Positions 23,873 to 30,974 of a stretch of 64,000 bases of DNA are shown here, in pieces (positions within the stretch are counted from its first letter, which is position 1; each line of letters begins with the position of its first letter). The position numbers and the translations under genes are program-made. Source of the DNA: Amycolatopsis endophytica (lineage in GTDB: Bacteria > Actinomycetota > Actinomycetes > Mycobacteriales > Pseudonocardiaceae); NCBI RefSeq assembly GCF_013410405.1, contig NZ_JACCFK010000001.1, positions 2,046,001 to 2,110,000 of the forward strand. Reading direction: 5' to 3'. The notes beneath the pieces were generated by a model that was not told the origin of the DNA, ran no database searches, and was given only the letters and a program-made list of their open reading frames with translations.

Positions 23873-24883
23873 ATGCCGTCCAGGCCCACCCAGAAGGACG
23901 TCGCCGATCTCGCCGGCGTCTCGATCACCACCGTCTCACACGTGGTGAACGGAACGCGCGCGGTGGCCCCGGAGACGAAGGCCGCCGTGCTGCGCGCCAT
24001 CGAGGAGACCGGCTACACCGGCGACGCGATCGCCCGGTCGCTGGTCACCGGCGGCACCCGGCAGATCGGTGTCGCGATCTCGCTGCTCGCCAACCCCTAC
24101 TTCGCGGCGCTGATGCAGGCGATCGAACGGGAGGCCGCCACGGCCGGCTACACCGTGCTGCTCGCCGACACCCACGACACCGTCAAGACCGAGCAGGAAA
24201 CCGTCCGGACGCTGCGGTCGCGGCGGGTGGAGGGAATGCTGCTGACCCCGGCCGCCGGGGACGGGCGGGTGATCTCGGAGCTGGTGTCGCTCGGGCTGCC
24301 GACGGTGCTGATCGACCGGCTGACCATGCGGACCGACGTCGACCAGGTGGGATCCGAGAACATCCAGTCCACGTCCGCGCTGACCGAACACCTGGCCTCG
24401 CTGGGACACCGGCGGATCGGGTTCGTCTCGGGCATGCCCGGGTTGACGACCTCGGAGGAGCGGACCCTGGGGTACCGGCTCGGGCTCGGGCGCGGAGGGC
24501 TGTCATGGAACCCGGAACTGGTGGTGTCGGGGCATTCCTCGCGGGAGGGTGGCGCTGCCGCGACGGCGAAGTTGTTGTCGTTGCCGGACCGGCCGACCGC
24601 GATGGTGGTGGCCAACGACAGCATGATGGTCGGGGTGCTGCACGAGGTCCGGCGCTCGGGGCTGGCGGTGGGACGGGACTTGGCGCTGGCCGGGTTCGAC
24701 GATGTCGAGTGGTCGGATCTGGTGGAGCCTCCGTTGACGACCATGGCGCAGCCGATCGAGGAGATCGGGCGGCGGGCGGTGCGATTGCTGCTGGCGCGGA
24801 TCCAGGAGCCGGAGCGCGGATTCGAGACTGTGCGGTTGCCGCCGCGGCTGATGCACCGGGCTTCTTGTGGGTGCTCTTTGTAG
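23873..24883 (+). CDS. LacI-family transcriptional regulator of the sugar operon
   Basis: 336 residues. The N-terminal HTH reads TQKDVADLAGVSITTVSHVVNG (recognition helix plus hinge), followed by a ribose-binding-like effector domain (IGVAISLLANPYFAALMQAIE, RIGFVSGMPG, ALAGFDDVEWSDLVEPPLTT). The ATG at 23873 has GGAG seven bases upstream. Divergent from the ABC operon and next to the perfect palindrome at 23820-23843, so it very probably represses that operon and itself, with the imported sugar or its phosphate as inducer. Confidence 0.93.
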   Translation: MPSRPTQKDVADLAGVSITTVSHVVNGTRAVAPETKAAVLRAIEETGYTGDAIARSLVTGGTRQIGVAISLLANPYFAALMQAIEREAATAGYTVLLADTHDTVKTEQETVRTLRSRRVEGMLLTPAAGDGRVISELVSLGLPTVLIDRLTMRTDVDQVGSENIQSTSALTEHLASLGHRRIGFVSGMPGLTTSEERTLGYRLGLGRGGLSWNPELVVSGHSSREGGAAATAKLLSLPDRPTAMVVANDSMMVGVLHEVRRSGLAVGRDLALAGFDDVEWSDLVEPPLTTMAQPIEEIGRRAVRLLLARIQEPERGFETVRLPPRLMHRASCGCSL

Positions 24884-24934
24884 TGCTGGGGTTGCGCTGC
24901 TCGCGCGGCTGGGTGGGCGCTACGTGGGTGTCCA

Positions 24935-25042
24935 GGGCGCCGGGCTTCGCTTCGCTACGCCCCGGCGCCTGGGCGCCGGGCTTCGCTTCGCTACGCCCCG
25001 GCGCCTGGGCGCCGGGCTTCGCTTCGCTACGCCCCGGCGCCT
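24935..25042. repeat. 36-bp tandem repeat, three exact copies
   Basis: Copies at 24935-24970, 24971-25006 and 25007-25042 are identical, with a partial fourth start (GGGCGC) after them. Each unit is itself an inverted repeat (GGCGCCGGG ... CCCCGGCGCC around a 13-nt centre containing CTTCGCTTCGCTACG), so each could form a hairpin. It lies in the 494-nt gap after lacI and is not in a credible gene. Confidence 0.85.
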
Positions 25043-25077
25043 GGGCGCTGGCGCGCCCGGCGGGTTGGGCCTCCCGG

Positions 25078-25179
25078 ACCCGATCTTTCAGTGTCTTTGG
25101 CGGCCGAGCAGACGCGTCAAGGCGGGAAAGCGTGCCTTGACCCGCCTGATCGGCCGCCAAAGCTGGCTGGGGATCGGGT
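25078..25179. repeat. Large imperfect inverted repeat (hairpin element)
   Basis: Inner arms of 29 nt at 25095-25123 (beginning CTTTGGCGGCCGA) and 25134-25162 (ending CGGCCGCCAAAG) differ at only a few positions and flank a 10-nt loop. Outer arms ACCCGATC (25078-25085) and GATCGGGT (25172-25179) are set off by 9 nt on each side. The symmetry suggests a folded RNA, a terminator for both sides or a small MITE-like element. Confidence 0.75.
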
Positions 25180-25261
25180 TGCGGCAGAGGGCTGGTTCGG
25201 GGGGTGGGCGCGGTGCGATGCCGGGTGGCGGTTGGCGAGCCTGGGGGTCGGGGTGCTGAGT

Positions 25262-25313
25262 GTGGGACTCGGCGTCCGGAACGTGGGACTCGTCCGGCGG
25301 AGCGTGGGACTCG
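25262..25313. repeat. 21-bp-period repeat of GTGGGACTCG
   Basis: GTGGGACTCG occurs at 25262-25271, 25283-25292 and 25304-25313, spaced exactly 21 nt (two helical turns), with differing spacer sequence. It is downstream of the GH76-like gene end. Function unknown. Confidence 0.7.
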
Positions 25314-25377
25314 CCGAGAGCCTCCGCGAGTTCTGCGTTCCCGCGCGCGAGTTCCACCTTCCCGTGCGTGAGGGGGG

Positions 25378-26367
25378 CTACAGGGTGGCGGCGGATTCCA
25401 GCAGCATCCAGGCGCCGACTTGTACCGAGAGGTCGCGCGAGGGGTGGCCCGGTGACGGTGGCGCGGTGGGGGCGGGCTCGCTCCAATCCGGACTGAACAG
25501 TGGGCCACCGGCGGCGTCGGCGGCGCCGGTCCAGCAGGAGTCCGCCGAGGCGAGGACGAGGGAGCGTGCGGCGTCCGCTTCGGGGCCCGCTGGCAAGCGG
25601 TGCGCGGCGAGTGCCAGGTAGCGGGCCAGGATTCCGGCGAACAGGCCGCCGTCCCCGCCGCCTTGACCGTGCAGTGTTCCGCCGGGGGCGCAGTGGGCCG
25701 CCACGGCGCGGACGGTGCGCCTGGCAAGGTCCACTTCGGACAGCTCGAGGCAGGCGCCGAGGAAGACTCCCTGACAGTAGGTGTAGATTTCCTGGACCAG
25801 GTCGTTGCTGTCCACCCGCAAACCGTCCCGCACCAGACCGGTGCCGGGGTCCACGAGGGTCCGCTCCATCCAGTACAGCAAATCCCGGGCACGCTCGACG
25901 TCGCCTGCTCTGGCGTGCAGGATCGCGGCCGGACCGTTCGCCGGGGCGTTCTTGAAGCGGTCACCGCGACGCCACCAGATGCCGCCGCCACCCTCGGTCG
26001 TCCAGGCGCCGCGCAGCTCGTCGAGGAAGAAGGTCACGTCGCGGCCGGTGCGCTGCAGGGCCAGGCCCAGCCAGGCGAGATCGTCGTAGTAGGGGTTGCG
26101 CCAGGTGCCCGAGTTGCGCAGCTTCATCGTCGACACGAAACGGTCGATCGTGGACGCTCGGGCGGGCGTCGGGTCGCGGTGCTGGGCGTCCACGAGACAG
26201 TCCAGGAAATGCGCCTGCCACCAGTAGTTCCAGTGCCGGTGCGCGCGCTGATCCAGTGTCGGGGGCCAGCCGCTGCGCGCGAGCGCCGTACCGGGCAGAC
26301 CCCAGAGGCGACGCAGGTGCCGCGTGACGACGGCCCGTTCCGCGGCCGCTGCCCAGTCGCTGTGCAT
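25378..26367 (-). CDS. Glycoside hydrolase family 76-like protein (alpha-1,6-mannanase type)
   Basis: 329 residues of alpha-helical barrel. The catalytic double-Asp motif appears as NPYYDDLAWLGLAL, and GGGIWWRRGDRFKNAPANGPAAI matches the GH76 substrate-groove region. GH76 enzymes cleave alpha-1,6-mannan and, in actinobacteria, may act on lipomannan-type glycans. No signal peptide is present (it starts MHSDWAAAAER), so it would act in the cytoplasm unless exported another way. Monocistronic on the minus strand, downstream of the repeat island. Confidence 0.8.
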   Translation of the reverse strand: MHSDWAAAAERAVVTRHLRRLWGLPGTALARSGWPPTLDQRAHRHWNYWWQAHFLDCLVDAQHRDPTPARASTIDRFVSTMKLRNSGTWRNPYYDDLAWLGLALQRTGRDVTFFLDELRGAWTTEGGGGIWWRRGDRFKNAPANGPAAILHARAGDVERARDLLYWMERTLVDPGTGLVRDGLRVDSNDLVQEIYTYCQGVFLGACLELSEVDLARRTVRAVAAHCAPGGTLHGQGGGDGGLFAGILARYLALAAHRLPAGPEADAARSLVLASADSCWTGAADAAGGPLFSPDWSEPAPTAPPSPGHPSRDLSVQVGAWMLLESAATL

Positions 26368-26418
26368 GCACCCATCATGGATCGGCCCCCGGCGCGGCGC
26401 TCGGTTCAGCCGCTCGGC

Positions 26419-27069
26419 CTACCAGGCCGCCGACAGGTCCGCGTGCTGCCTGACCCAGGCGTGCATCACGATGCCGGCAGCCACCCCGGCGTTGATCGAC
26501 CGTGTGGACCCGAACTGCGCGATCGACACCACCATCGCCGCCGTGTCGTGCGCTTCGGCGGACAGGCCGGGGCCCTCCTGCCCGAAGAGCAGGACGCACT
26601 CCCGCGGCAGCTCGGCGGTCTCGATCCGTCGCGAGCCGGGGGTGTTGTCCACGGCCACGACCGGCAAGCCGTGCCCCGTCGCGAACGCGGCCAGCGACGG
26701 CACGTCCGCGTGGTGTTCGAGATGCTGGTACCGGTCGGTGACCATCGCGCCGCGCCGGTTCCAGCGCCGCCGGCCGACGATGTGGACCGCGGCCGCCCCG
26801 AAGGCGTTCGCGGTACGGACGACGGTGCCGATGTTGTGGTCGTGCTGGAAGTTCTCGATGGCCACGTGGAACGGGTGCCGTCGCGAGTCGATGTCGGCGA
26901 CGATCGCCTCGCGGCGCCAGTAGCGGTAGCTGTCGACGACGTTGCGGCGGTCGCCTTCGGCGAGCAGCTCCGGGTCGTAGCGCTCGTCGTCCGGCCACTC
27001 GCCCTCCCACGGGCCGACACCGACCGGCTCACGAACGGTCCATTCGGTCGGGCCGGTCTCCTCGCTCAC
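26419..27069 (-). CDS. TrmH/SpoU-family RNA 2'-O-methyltransferase
   Basis: 216 residues of SPOUT knot fold. The three motifs are visible as ENFQHDHNIGTVVRTANAFG (motif 1), LLFGQEGPGLSAEA (motif 2) and SIAQFGSTRSINAGVAAGI (motif 3). These enzymes methylate a ribose 2'-OH in tRNA or rRNA using SAM. The GTG at 27069 overlaps the stop of the upstream membrane-protein gene (GTGA). The exact RNA target is not deducible. Confidence 0.88.
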   Translation of the reverse strand: MSEETGPTEWTVREPVGVGPWEGEWPDDERYDPELLAEGDRRNVVDSYRYWRREAIVADIDSRRHPFHVAIENFQHDHNIGTVVRTANAFGAAAVHIVGRRRWNRRGAMVTDRYQHLEHHADVPSLAAFATGHGLPVVAVDNTPGSRRIETAELPRECVLLFGQEGPGLSAEAHDTAAMVVSIAQFGSTRSINAGVAAGIVMHAWVRQHADLSAAW

Positions 27070-27635
27070 CGCACATCCAGACGCAGGCGCAGTTCGGTCA
27101 GCAGGTCCGCGGCGGCGACGGTGAGGTCTTGCGTGATCTCGCCGGGAAACACCGCCGCGAGGTGCTCGGGGGTGAAGAACAGCGGCTGGGTGCGCGGATC
27201 GGCCACGATCTGCTGCGCGATCCCCGGTGGTAGTTGCCGGAGCGCATCGTGGTCGTTCCTGCCGTGCACCAGAAGCGACGGACCGGGCACCGGGCGTGGC
27301 ACCAGCACCATCGTCGCGGCACGCACGGTGGCGACGTGTTCGGTGCGGTAGCGCAACTGGAGGACGCGCACCGGCACGCCGCGCCACGGCCCAGCGAGCT
27401 GCAGGTTCACCTGGATACCGTGGTGGAAGGTCGAACCGAGGACGTCGTTGATACCCGGGAACGCCTCCTGCAGCGGCGGCAGTGGCGCTCGATCGGGCTG
27501 CCAGCCCGTGCGGTCGGAAAGCGCACGCACCCGCTGCGCGAACGCGTCCTCCGCGGCGCGCACCCTCGGGCGCAGGACGAGCCCGGCGACGACACCGCAG
27601 GCGATGATGCCGATGAGGATCAGGACGATGACCAC
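27066..27635 (-). CDS. Membrane-anchored protein of unknown function
   Basis: 189 residues: one N-terminal membrane helix (IVLILIGIIACGVVAGLVL), then a soluble region containing DRTGWQPD, VLGSTFHHG and strand-like segments. No family was recognised. It shares its layout (single N-terminal helix, a GWQ motif, a V-G-S-T-F segment) with the unknown protein at 36233-36961. It is co-translated with the SpoU methyltransferase through a GTGA overlap. GTG start at 27635. Confidence 0.65.
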   Translation of the reverse strand: MVIVLILIGIIACGVVAGLVLRPRVRAAEDAFAQRVRALSDRTGWQPDRAPLPPLQEAFPGINDVLGSTFHHGIQVNLQLAGPWRGVPVRVLQLRYRTEHVATVRAATMVLVPRPVPGPSLLVHGRNDHDALRQLPPGIAQQIVADPRTQPLFFTPEHLAAVFPGEITQDLTVAAADLLTELRLRLDVR

Positions 27636-27650
27636 ACCGGCGATTGTCTC

Positions 27651-28040
27651 CTAGACCTGCCCGATCGCGTGCGTGGACGGGCTGTCGCGGTGCTTCCACC
27701 GCACGTACGCGCCGACGTAGGAGAAGATCACCAGGCCCAGCGCGACGACGGCCACCAGTGGGAGCATCGACCGCGGGAACACCGTGTCGTAGATGTAGTA
27801 GGCGTTGAACCCGCCCGGGAGCGGGCCCAGCCCTTGCAGACCGCGGAAGTAGTCCTCCAGCGCCGTGAGCGGGCACGGGATGGGGAAAACGTTGACCGCG
27901 ACGCCCCAGATCGCGAAGAGGATGTGCACGAACGCGCTCCGTGGCCACCACCACGCGAAGAACCCGCCGAGGCCGATGTAGAGGAGTGCCAGAATGTGCA
28001 CTCCGACCGTTATGTCGGCCAGAACTTCCGCTGTCGTCAA
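27651..28040 (-). CDS. DUF2784 family membrane protein
   Basis: 129 residues with about three to four membrane helices. Diagnostic stretches are VGVHILALLYIGLGG, WGVAVNVFPIPCPLTALEDYFR and a late LPLVAVVALGLVIFSYV. The CPLT motif next to an acidic LE is typical of DUF2784 proteins, whose function is unknown. It starts with TTG at 28040, chosen for the strong AAAGGGGG just upstream. Confidence 0.78.
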   Translation of the reverse strand: MTTAEVLADITVGVHILALLYIGLGGFFAWWWPRSAFVHILFAIWGVAVNVFPIPCPLTALEDYFRGLQGLGPLPGGFNAYYIYDTVFPRSMLPLVAVVALGLVIFSYVGAYVRWKHRDSPSTHAIGQV

Positions 28041-28090
28041 CGCCGCCCCCTTTCGCGATCCCCTGGTCTTGAGATTACTCCTGACCAGGG

Positions 28091-28115
28091 CCGGAATGTC
28101 GACTCGAAATTCCGG
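28091..28115. terminator. Small inverted repeat between pyrE and the DUF2784 gene
   Basis: CCGGAAT (28091-28097) and ATTCCGG (28109-28115) flank 11 nt. Position downstream of pyrE on the minus strand suits a weak terminator, or an operator for the next gene. Confidence 0.35.
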
Positions 28116-28153
28116 AGATCACTTCGGGGATTTCCCTTAGGGGGCAGGGTGAA

Positions 28154-28717
28154 TCAGCTCAGGCCGAGATCGTCAAGTTCGAGCAGATAACGATAGGCGA
28201 GCCCTTCCGCCTCGATCGCTTCGCGCGCGCCGGTGTCCCGGTCGACCACCGTCGCCACGCCGGCCACCGTCGCACCCGCCTCCTGCAGGGCTTCGACGGC
28301 GGTGAGCACGCTGCCGCCGGTGGTCGAGGTGTCGTCGATGGCGAGCACGCGCTGCCCGGCGACCTCGATCCCCTCGATGCGGCGCTGCATGCCGTGCGCC
28401 TTCGTGTTCTTGCGCACAACGAACGCGTCGAGCACCTTTTCCTCCGCCGCGGCGGAGTGCAGCATCGCGGTGGCGACCGGATCGGCGCCGAGGGTGAGCC
28501 CGCCGACGGCGACGTAGTCCCAGTCGGCGGTCAGCTGCCGCATGAGACGGCCGATCAACGGCGCCGCCGCGTGGTGCAGGGTGGCCCGCCGCAGGTCGAC
28601 GTAGTAGTCGGCCTCCTTGCCGGAGGACAGCACCACCTTGCCGTGCACCACGGCCAGCTCGGTGATGAGCCGTGCCAGTTCGAACTTCGCTGCCTGATCC
28701 AACGCCGGGTTTGCCAC
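28154..28717 (-). CDS. pyrE: Orotate phosphoribosyltransferase
   Basis: 187 residues. PyrE makes orotidine-5'-phosphate from orotate and PRPP in UMP synthesis. Seen here: SSGKEADYYVDLRRATL, VGGLTLGADPVATAML, a VVRKNTKAHGMQRRIEG flexible catalytic loop, and the PRPP-binding loop RVLAIDDTSTTGGSVL. GTG at 28717 is preferred because the core begins ANPALDQAAKFELARL; a longer reading adds an unlikely tail. Other pyr genes are not adjacent, which is common for actinomycete pyrE. Confidence 0.92.
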   Translation of the reverse strand: MANPALDQAAKFELARLITELAVVHGKVVLSSGKEADYYVDLRRATLHHAAAPLIGRLMRQLTADWDYVAVGGLTLGADPVATAMLHSAAAEEKVLDAFVVRKNTKAHGMQRRIEGIEVAGQRVLAIDDTSTTGGSVLTAVEALQEAGATVAGVATVVDRDTGAREAIEAEGLAYRYLLELDDLGLS

Positions 28718-28754
28718 GCCCGGAAGTCTTACACACACCCCCGACAGTTCCCGG

Positions 28755-29633
28755 CTACCGTTCCCCGACACCGGCCAGCCGCCGCGCGACCTCGTCCACC
28801 ACCGCGCGCGTGGCGGGCTGCCACACCAGCCACGTGACCAGTTCCAGCTCCGGCTCCACCACCGGCCGCCACGGCCAGCCGGGCAGCAGGCGCGTCGCGG
28901 AGTGCTCCGTCAGCAGCACCGCGTCCGATTTGGTCGCCTCCGCGCAGGCCAGTGCGTGCTCGGAGAACTGGGCGAACTGCCACAGCGGCACGACACCGAC
29001 ATCGTGGGCCGCGACGACCAGCCGATCGTGTGAAACCGGGACCTGCTGCCTGCCGTGCGCGAGGATCCGGACGCCGTCCAGGTCCCGCAGACGGCACCGC
29101 GCTTCCCTCGTGAACGGGTGGCCGGGACGCACGGCGACGCCGAAGGGCTGGTCGAACAGCCGGGCACCACGCAGGCTGCCGACCGGTTTCTCGTGCACCA
29201 GACCGAGGTCGAGCCTGCCCTCACGGACCATCGTCAGCTGATCGGTGCTGCTGGCCTCGGTCAACGTCACCGCGGCGTGTGGCACCGCGCTGTCCAGATC
29301 GGCCAGCGCGTCGAGCAGCCAGTCCGCCGACAGGCCCGGCGGGATGCCGATGTCGACGACCTCACGGGTCTGCCGCGCCGCGGCGTGCGTGGTCTCCCGC
29401 GTCGCGTCCGCCAGCCGCAGCAGCAACACCGCGTGCGAGTGCAGCGCGATCCCGGCCGGGGTCAGCTTCGCGCCCGTCGACGTCCGCTCCAGCAGCGCCG
29501 CGCCCACATCGCGTTCGAGCTGGCGGATCTGACGGCTCAGCGACGGCTGGGTCAGGTGCAGCCGCTCGGCGGCGCGGGTCAGCGAACCCTCGGTCGCGAC
29601 GGCCACGAAGTACCGCAGGTGCCGCAGCTCCAC
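28755..29633 (-). CDS. LysR-type transcriptional regulator
   Basis: 292 residues. HTH: LRHLRYFVAVATEGSLTRAAERLHLTQPSLSRQIRQLE; then linker helix and an effector domain (VVDIGIPPGLSADWLLDAL, LDLGLVHEKP). The GTG at 29633 has GGGAGG upstream. It is divergent from an MFS transporter/FAD-oxidoreductase operon, and two identical-type palindromes lie in the gap, so it most likely activates that operon in response to its substrate. Confidence 0.9.
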   Translation of the reverse strand: MELRHLRYFVAVATEGSLTRAAERLHLTQPSLSRQIRQLERDVGAALLERTSTGAKLTPAGIALHSHAVLLLRLADATRETTHAAARQTREVVDIGIPPGLSADWLLDALADLDSAVPHAAVTLTEASSTDQLTMVREGRLDLGLVHEKPVGSLRGARLFDQPFGVAVRPGHPFTREARCRLRDLDGVRILAHGRQQVPVSHDRLVVAAHDVGVVPLWQFAQFSEHALACAEATKSDAVLLTEHSATRLLPGWPWRPVVEPELELVTWLVWQPATRAVVDEVARRLAGVGER

Positions 29634-29645
29634 AGCATCCTCCCC

Positions 29646-29730
29646 TGCCTGTGAGGCATGACGGGCCTGATTAACCGGCATTGGACAGGGCAGTGTCAAG
29701 GAACGTCTACTACTTCCTGCCTCACAGGCA
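29646..29730. promoter_or_regulatory. Paired LysR operator palindromes
   Basis: TGCCT-gtg-AGGCA at 29646-29658 and TGCCT-cac-AGGCA at 29718-29730, centres 72 bp apart, in the gap between the divergent lysR-type and MFS genes. The 13-mers read as complements of each other. The layout fits a tetrameric LysR regulator bound at two boxes. Confidence 0.6.
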
Positions 29731-29759
29731 TCGTCAGAAGCAGGAAGGGATGCTCAACG

Positions 29760-30974
29760 ATGAGTCGAACCCCGGGCAGGCACCCGTACCGGTGGGTCGT
29801 GCTGGTGCTGTCGTGGGCCGCGTTCACGATGACGTCGGTGGACCGGTCGACGTGGGGGCCGGCGTCGGTCGCGGTGGGAGAGCATCTGGGGGTCTCGCTC
29901 GCCGGGCTGGGCGTCTTCGCCACCGGCTACTACGTCGGTTACGTCATCTCCAACGCGGCGGGCGGCGTGCTCACCGACTGGCTCGGGGCGCGTGTCGTGA
30001 TGAGCGCCTCGCTGTTCCTGGCCGGCGGGTTCATGATCGCTTTCGGCGAGACCGACTCGGTGGCGATGGGCATCACGTTCCAGGCCGCGGTCGGGATCTT
30101 CGCGGGCTGCGACTACTCCGCCGGCGTGAAGCTGATCGCGCAATGGTTCACCCCGAAGGACCGCGGGTTCGCGATGGGCGTGTTCATGACGGCGACCTCG
30201 CTGGGCACGGTGATCGCCAACGCGGTGGTTCCGCGACTGCTCGGATCGTCCGGATGGCAGACCTCGTACCACGTGTTCGGCGGCGCCTCGATGGTCACCG
30301 CCCTGCTGTGCCTGCTGCTGGTGCGCGGTCGGACCACCGGCGACGGCGTGGTGCGGAAGGCGCCGGACCTGCGACCGCTGGCCCGCTCACGTGACCTGTG
30401 GCTGCTCGGGTTCGCCGGTTTCGGCGGCCTGTGGGGCACCTACGGGTTCATCACGTGGTCCAACGCGCTGATGATCAAGGGCAGTCATCTGACCGCGGTG
30501 CAGGCGGGCGGTGTCGTCGCCATCTTCGGCATCGCGGCGATCGTGGCCAAGCCGTTCATCGGGGTGGTGTCCGATCTGCTCGGCGGGCGGCGCCGGACAC
30601 TGACCGTGGTCGTGCTCGGCGCGTTCGTGGTGGCGCTGCTGGTGTTCGGCACCCGCGGCAGTCTCACGGAGTTCCTGTGGGTGGCGCCGTTCCTGGGCGT
30701 CACGGCCTACGTCTACAGCCCGCTGATGGTGGCGATGATCCCGCGGATCGCCGGGACCGGGCTGGCCGGTTCGGCGGCGGGCGCGACCAACGCGTTCTGG
30801 CAACTGGGCAGCACTATCGTGCCGGTGGTGCTGGGCGCGGTGTTCCAAGCGACCCATTCGTTCTTCGCGGCGTTCGCGACGCTGGCCGCGGGCCCGCTCG
30901 TGGGAGCGCTGCTCATGCTCGGCGTCCGCGAACGGGAGGCGGCGCCGGTGGAGCCCGAGAAGGAGACGGTGTGA
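29760..30974 (+). CDS. MFS transporter (anion:cation symporter-like)
   Basis: 404 residues with 12 membrane helices. Motif A-like GGVLTDWLGARVVM follows helix 2, and a second copy GVVSDLLGGRRRTL lies in the central loop. The helix-1 stretch DRSTWGPASVAVGEHLGVSLAGLGVFATGYYVGY resembles the organic-acid (ACS, hexuronate or tartrate type) transporters. It is co-translated with the following FAD oxidoreductase (GTGA overlap), so it probably imports that enzyme's substrate. The start at 29760 is preceded by AAGGGA. Confidence 0.85.
   Translation: MSRTPGRHPYRWVVLVLSWAAFTMTSVDRSTWGPASVAVGEHLGVSLAGLGVFATGYYVGYVISNAAGGVLTDWLGARVVMSASLFLAGGFMIAFGETDSVAMGITFQAAVGIFAGCDYSAGVKLIAQWFTPKDRGFAMGVFMTATSLGTVIANAVVPRLLGSSGWQTSYHVFGGASMVTALLCLLLVRGRTTGDGVVRKAPDLRPLARSRDLWLLGFAGFGGLWGTYGFITWSNALMIKGSHLTAVQAGGVVAIFGIAAIVAKPFIGVVSDLLGGRRRTLTVVVLGAFVVALLVFGTRGSLTEFLWVAPFLGVTAYVYSPLMVAMIPRIAGTGLAGSAAGATNAFWQLGSTIVPVVLGAVFQATHSFFAAFATLAAGPLVGALLMLGVREREAAPVEPEKETV

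Noticed and set aside
24867..25259. Open frames with a 12-residue repeat (such as PGFASLRPGAWA) through the 36-bp repeats
   Set aside because: A 36-bp unit is a multiple of three, so any frame yields protein repeats; no start signal and no similarity outside the repeat, so the DNA itself is taken as the feature.
24935..25313. CRISPR array
   Set aside because: The 36-bp repeats are contiguous with no spacers, the 21-bp series has only a 10-nt conserved part, and no cas genes are present.
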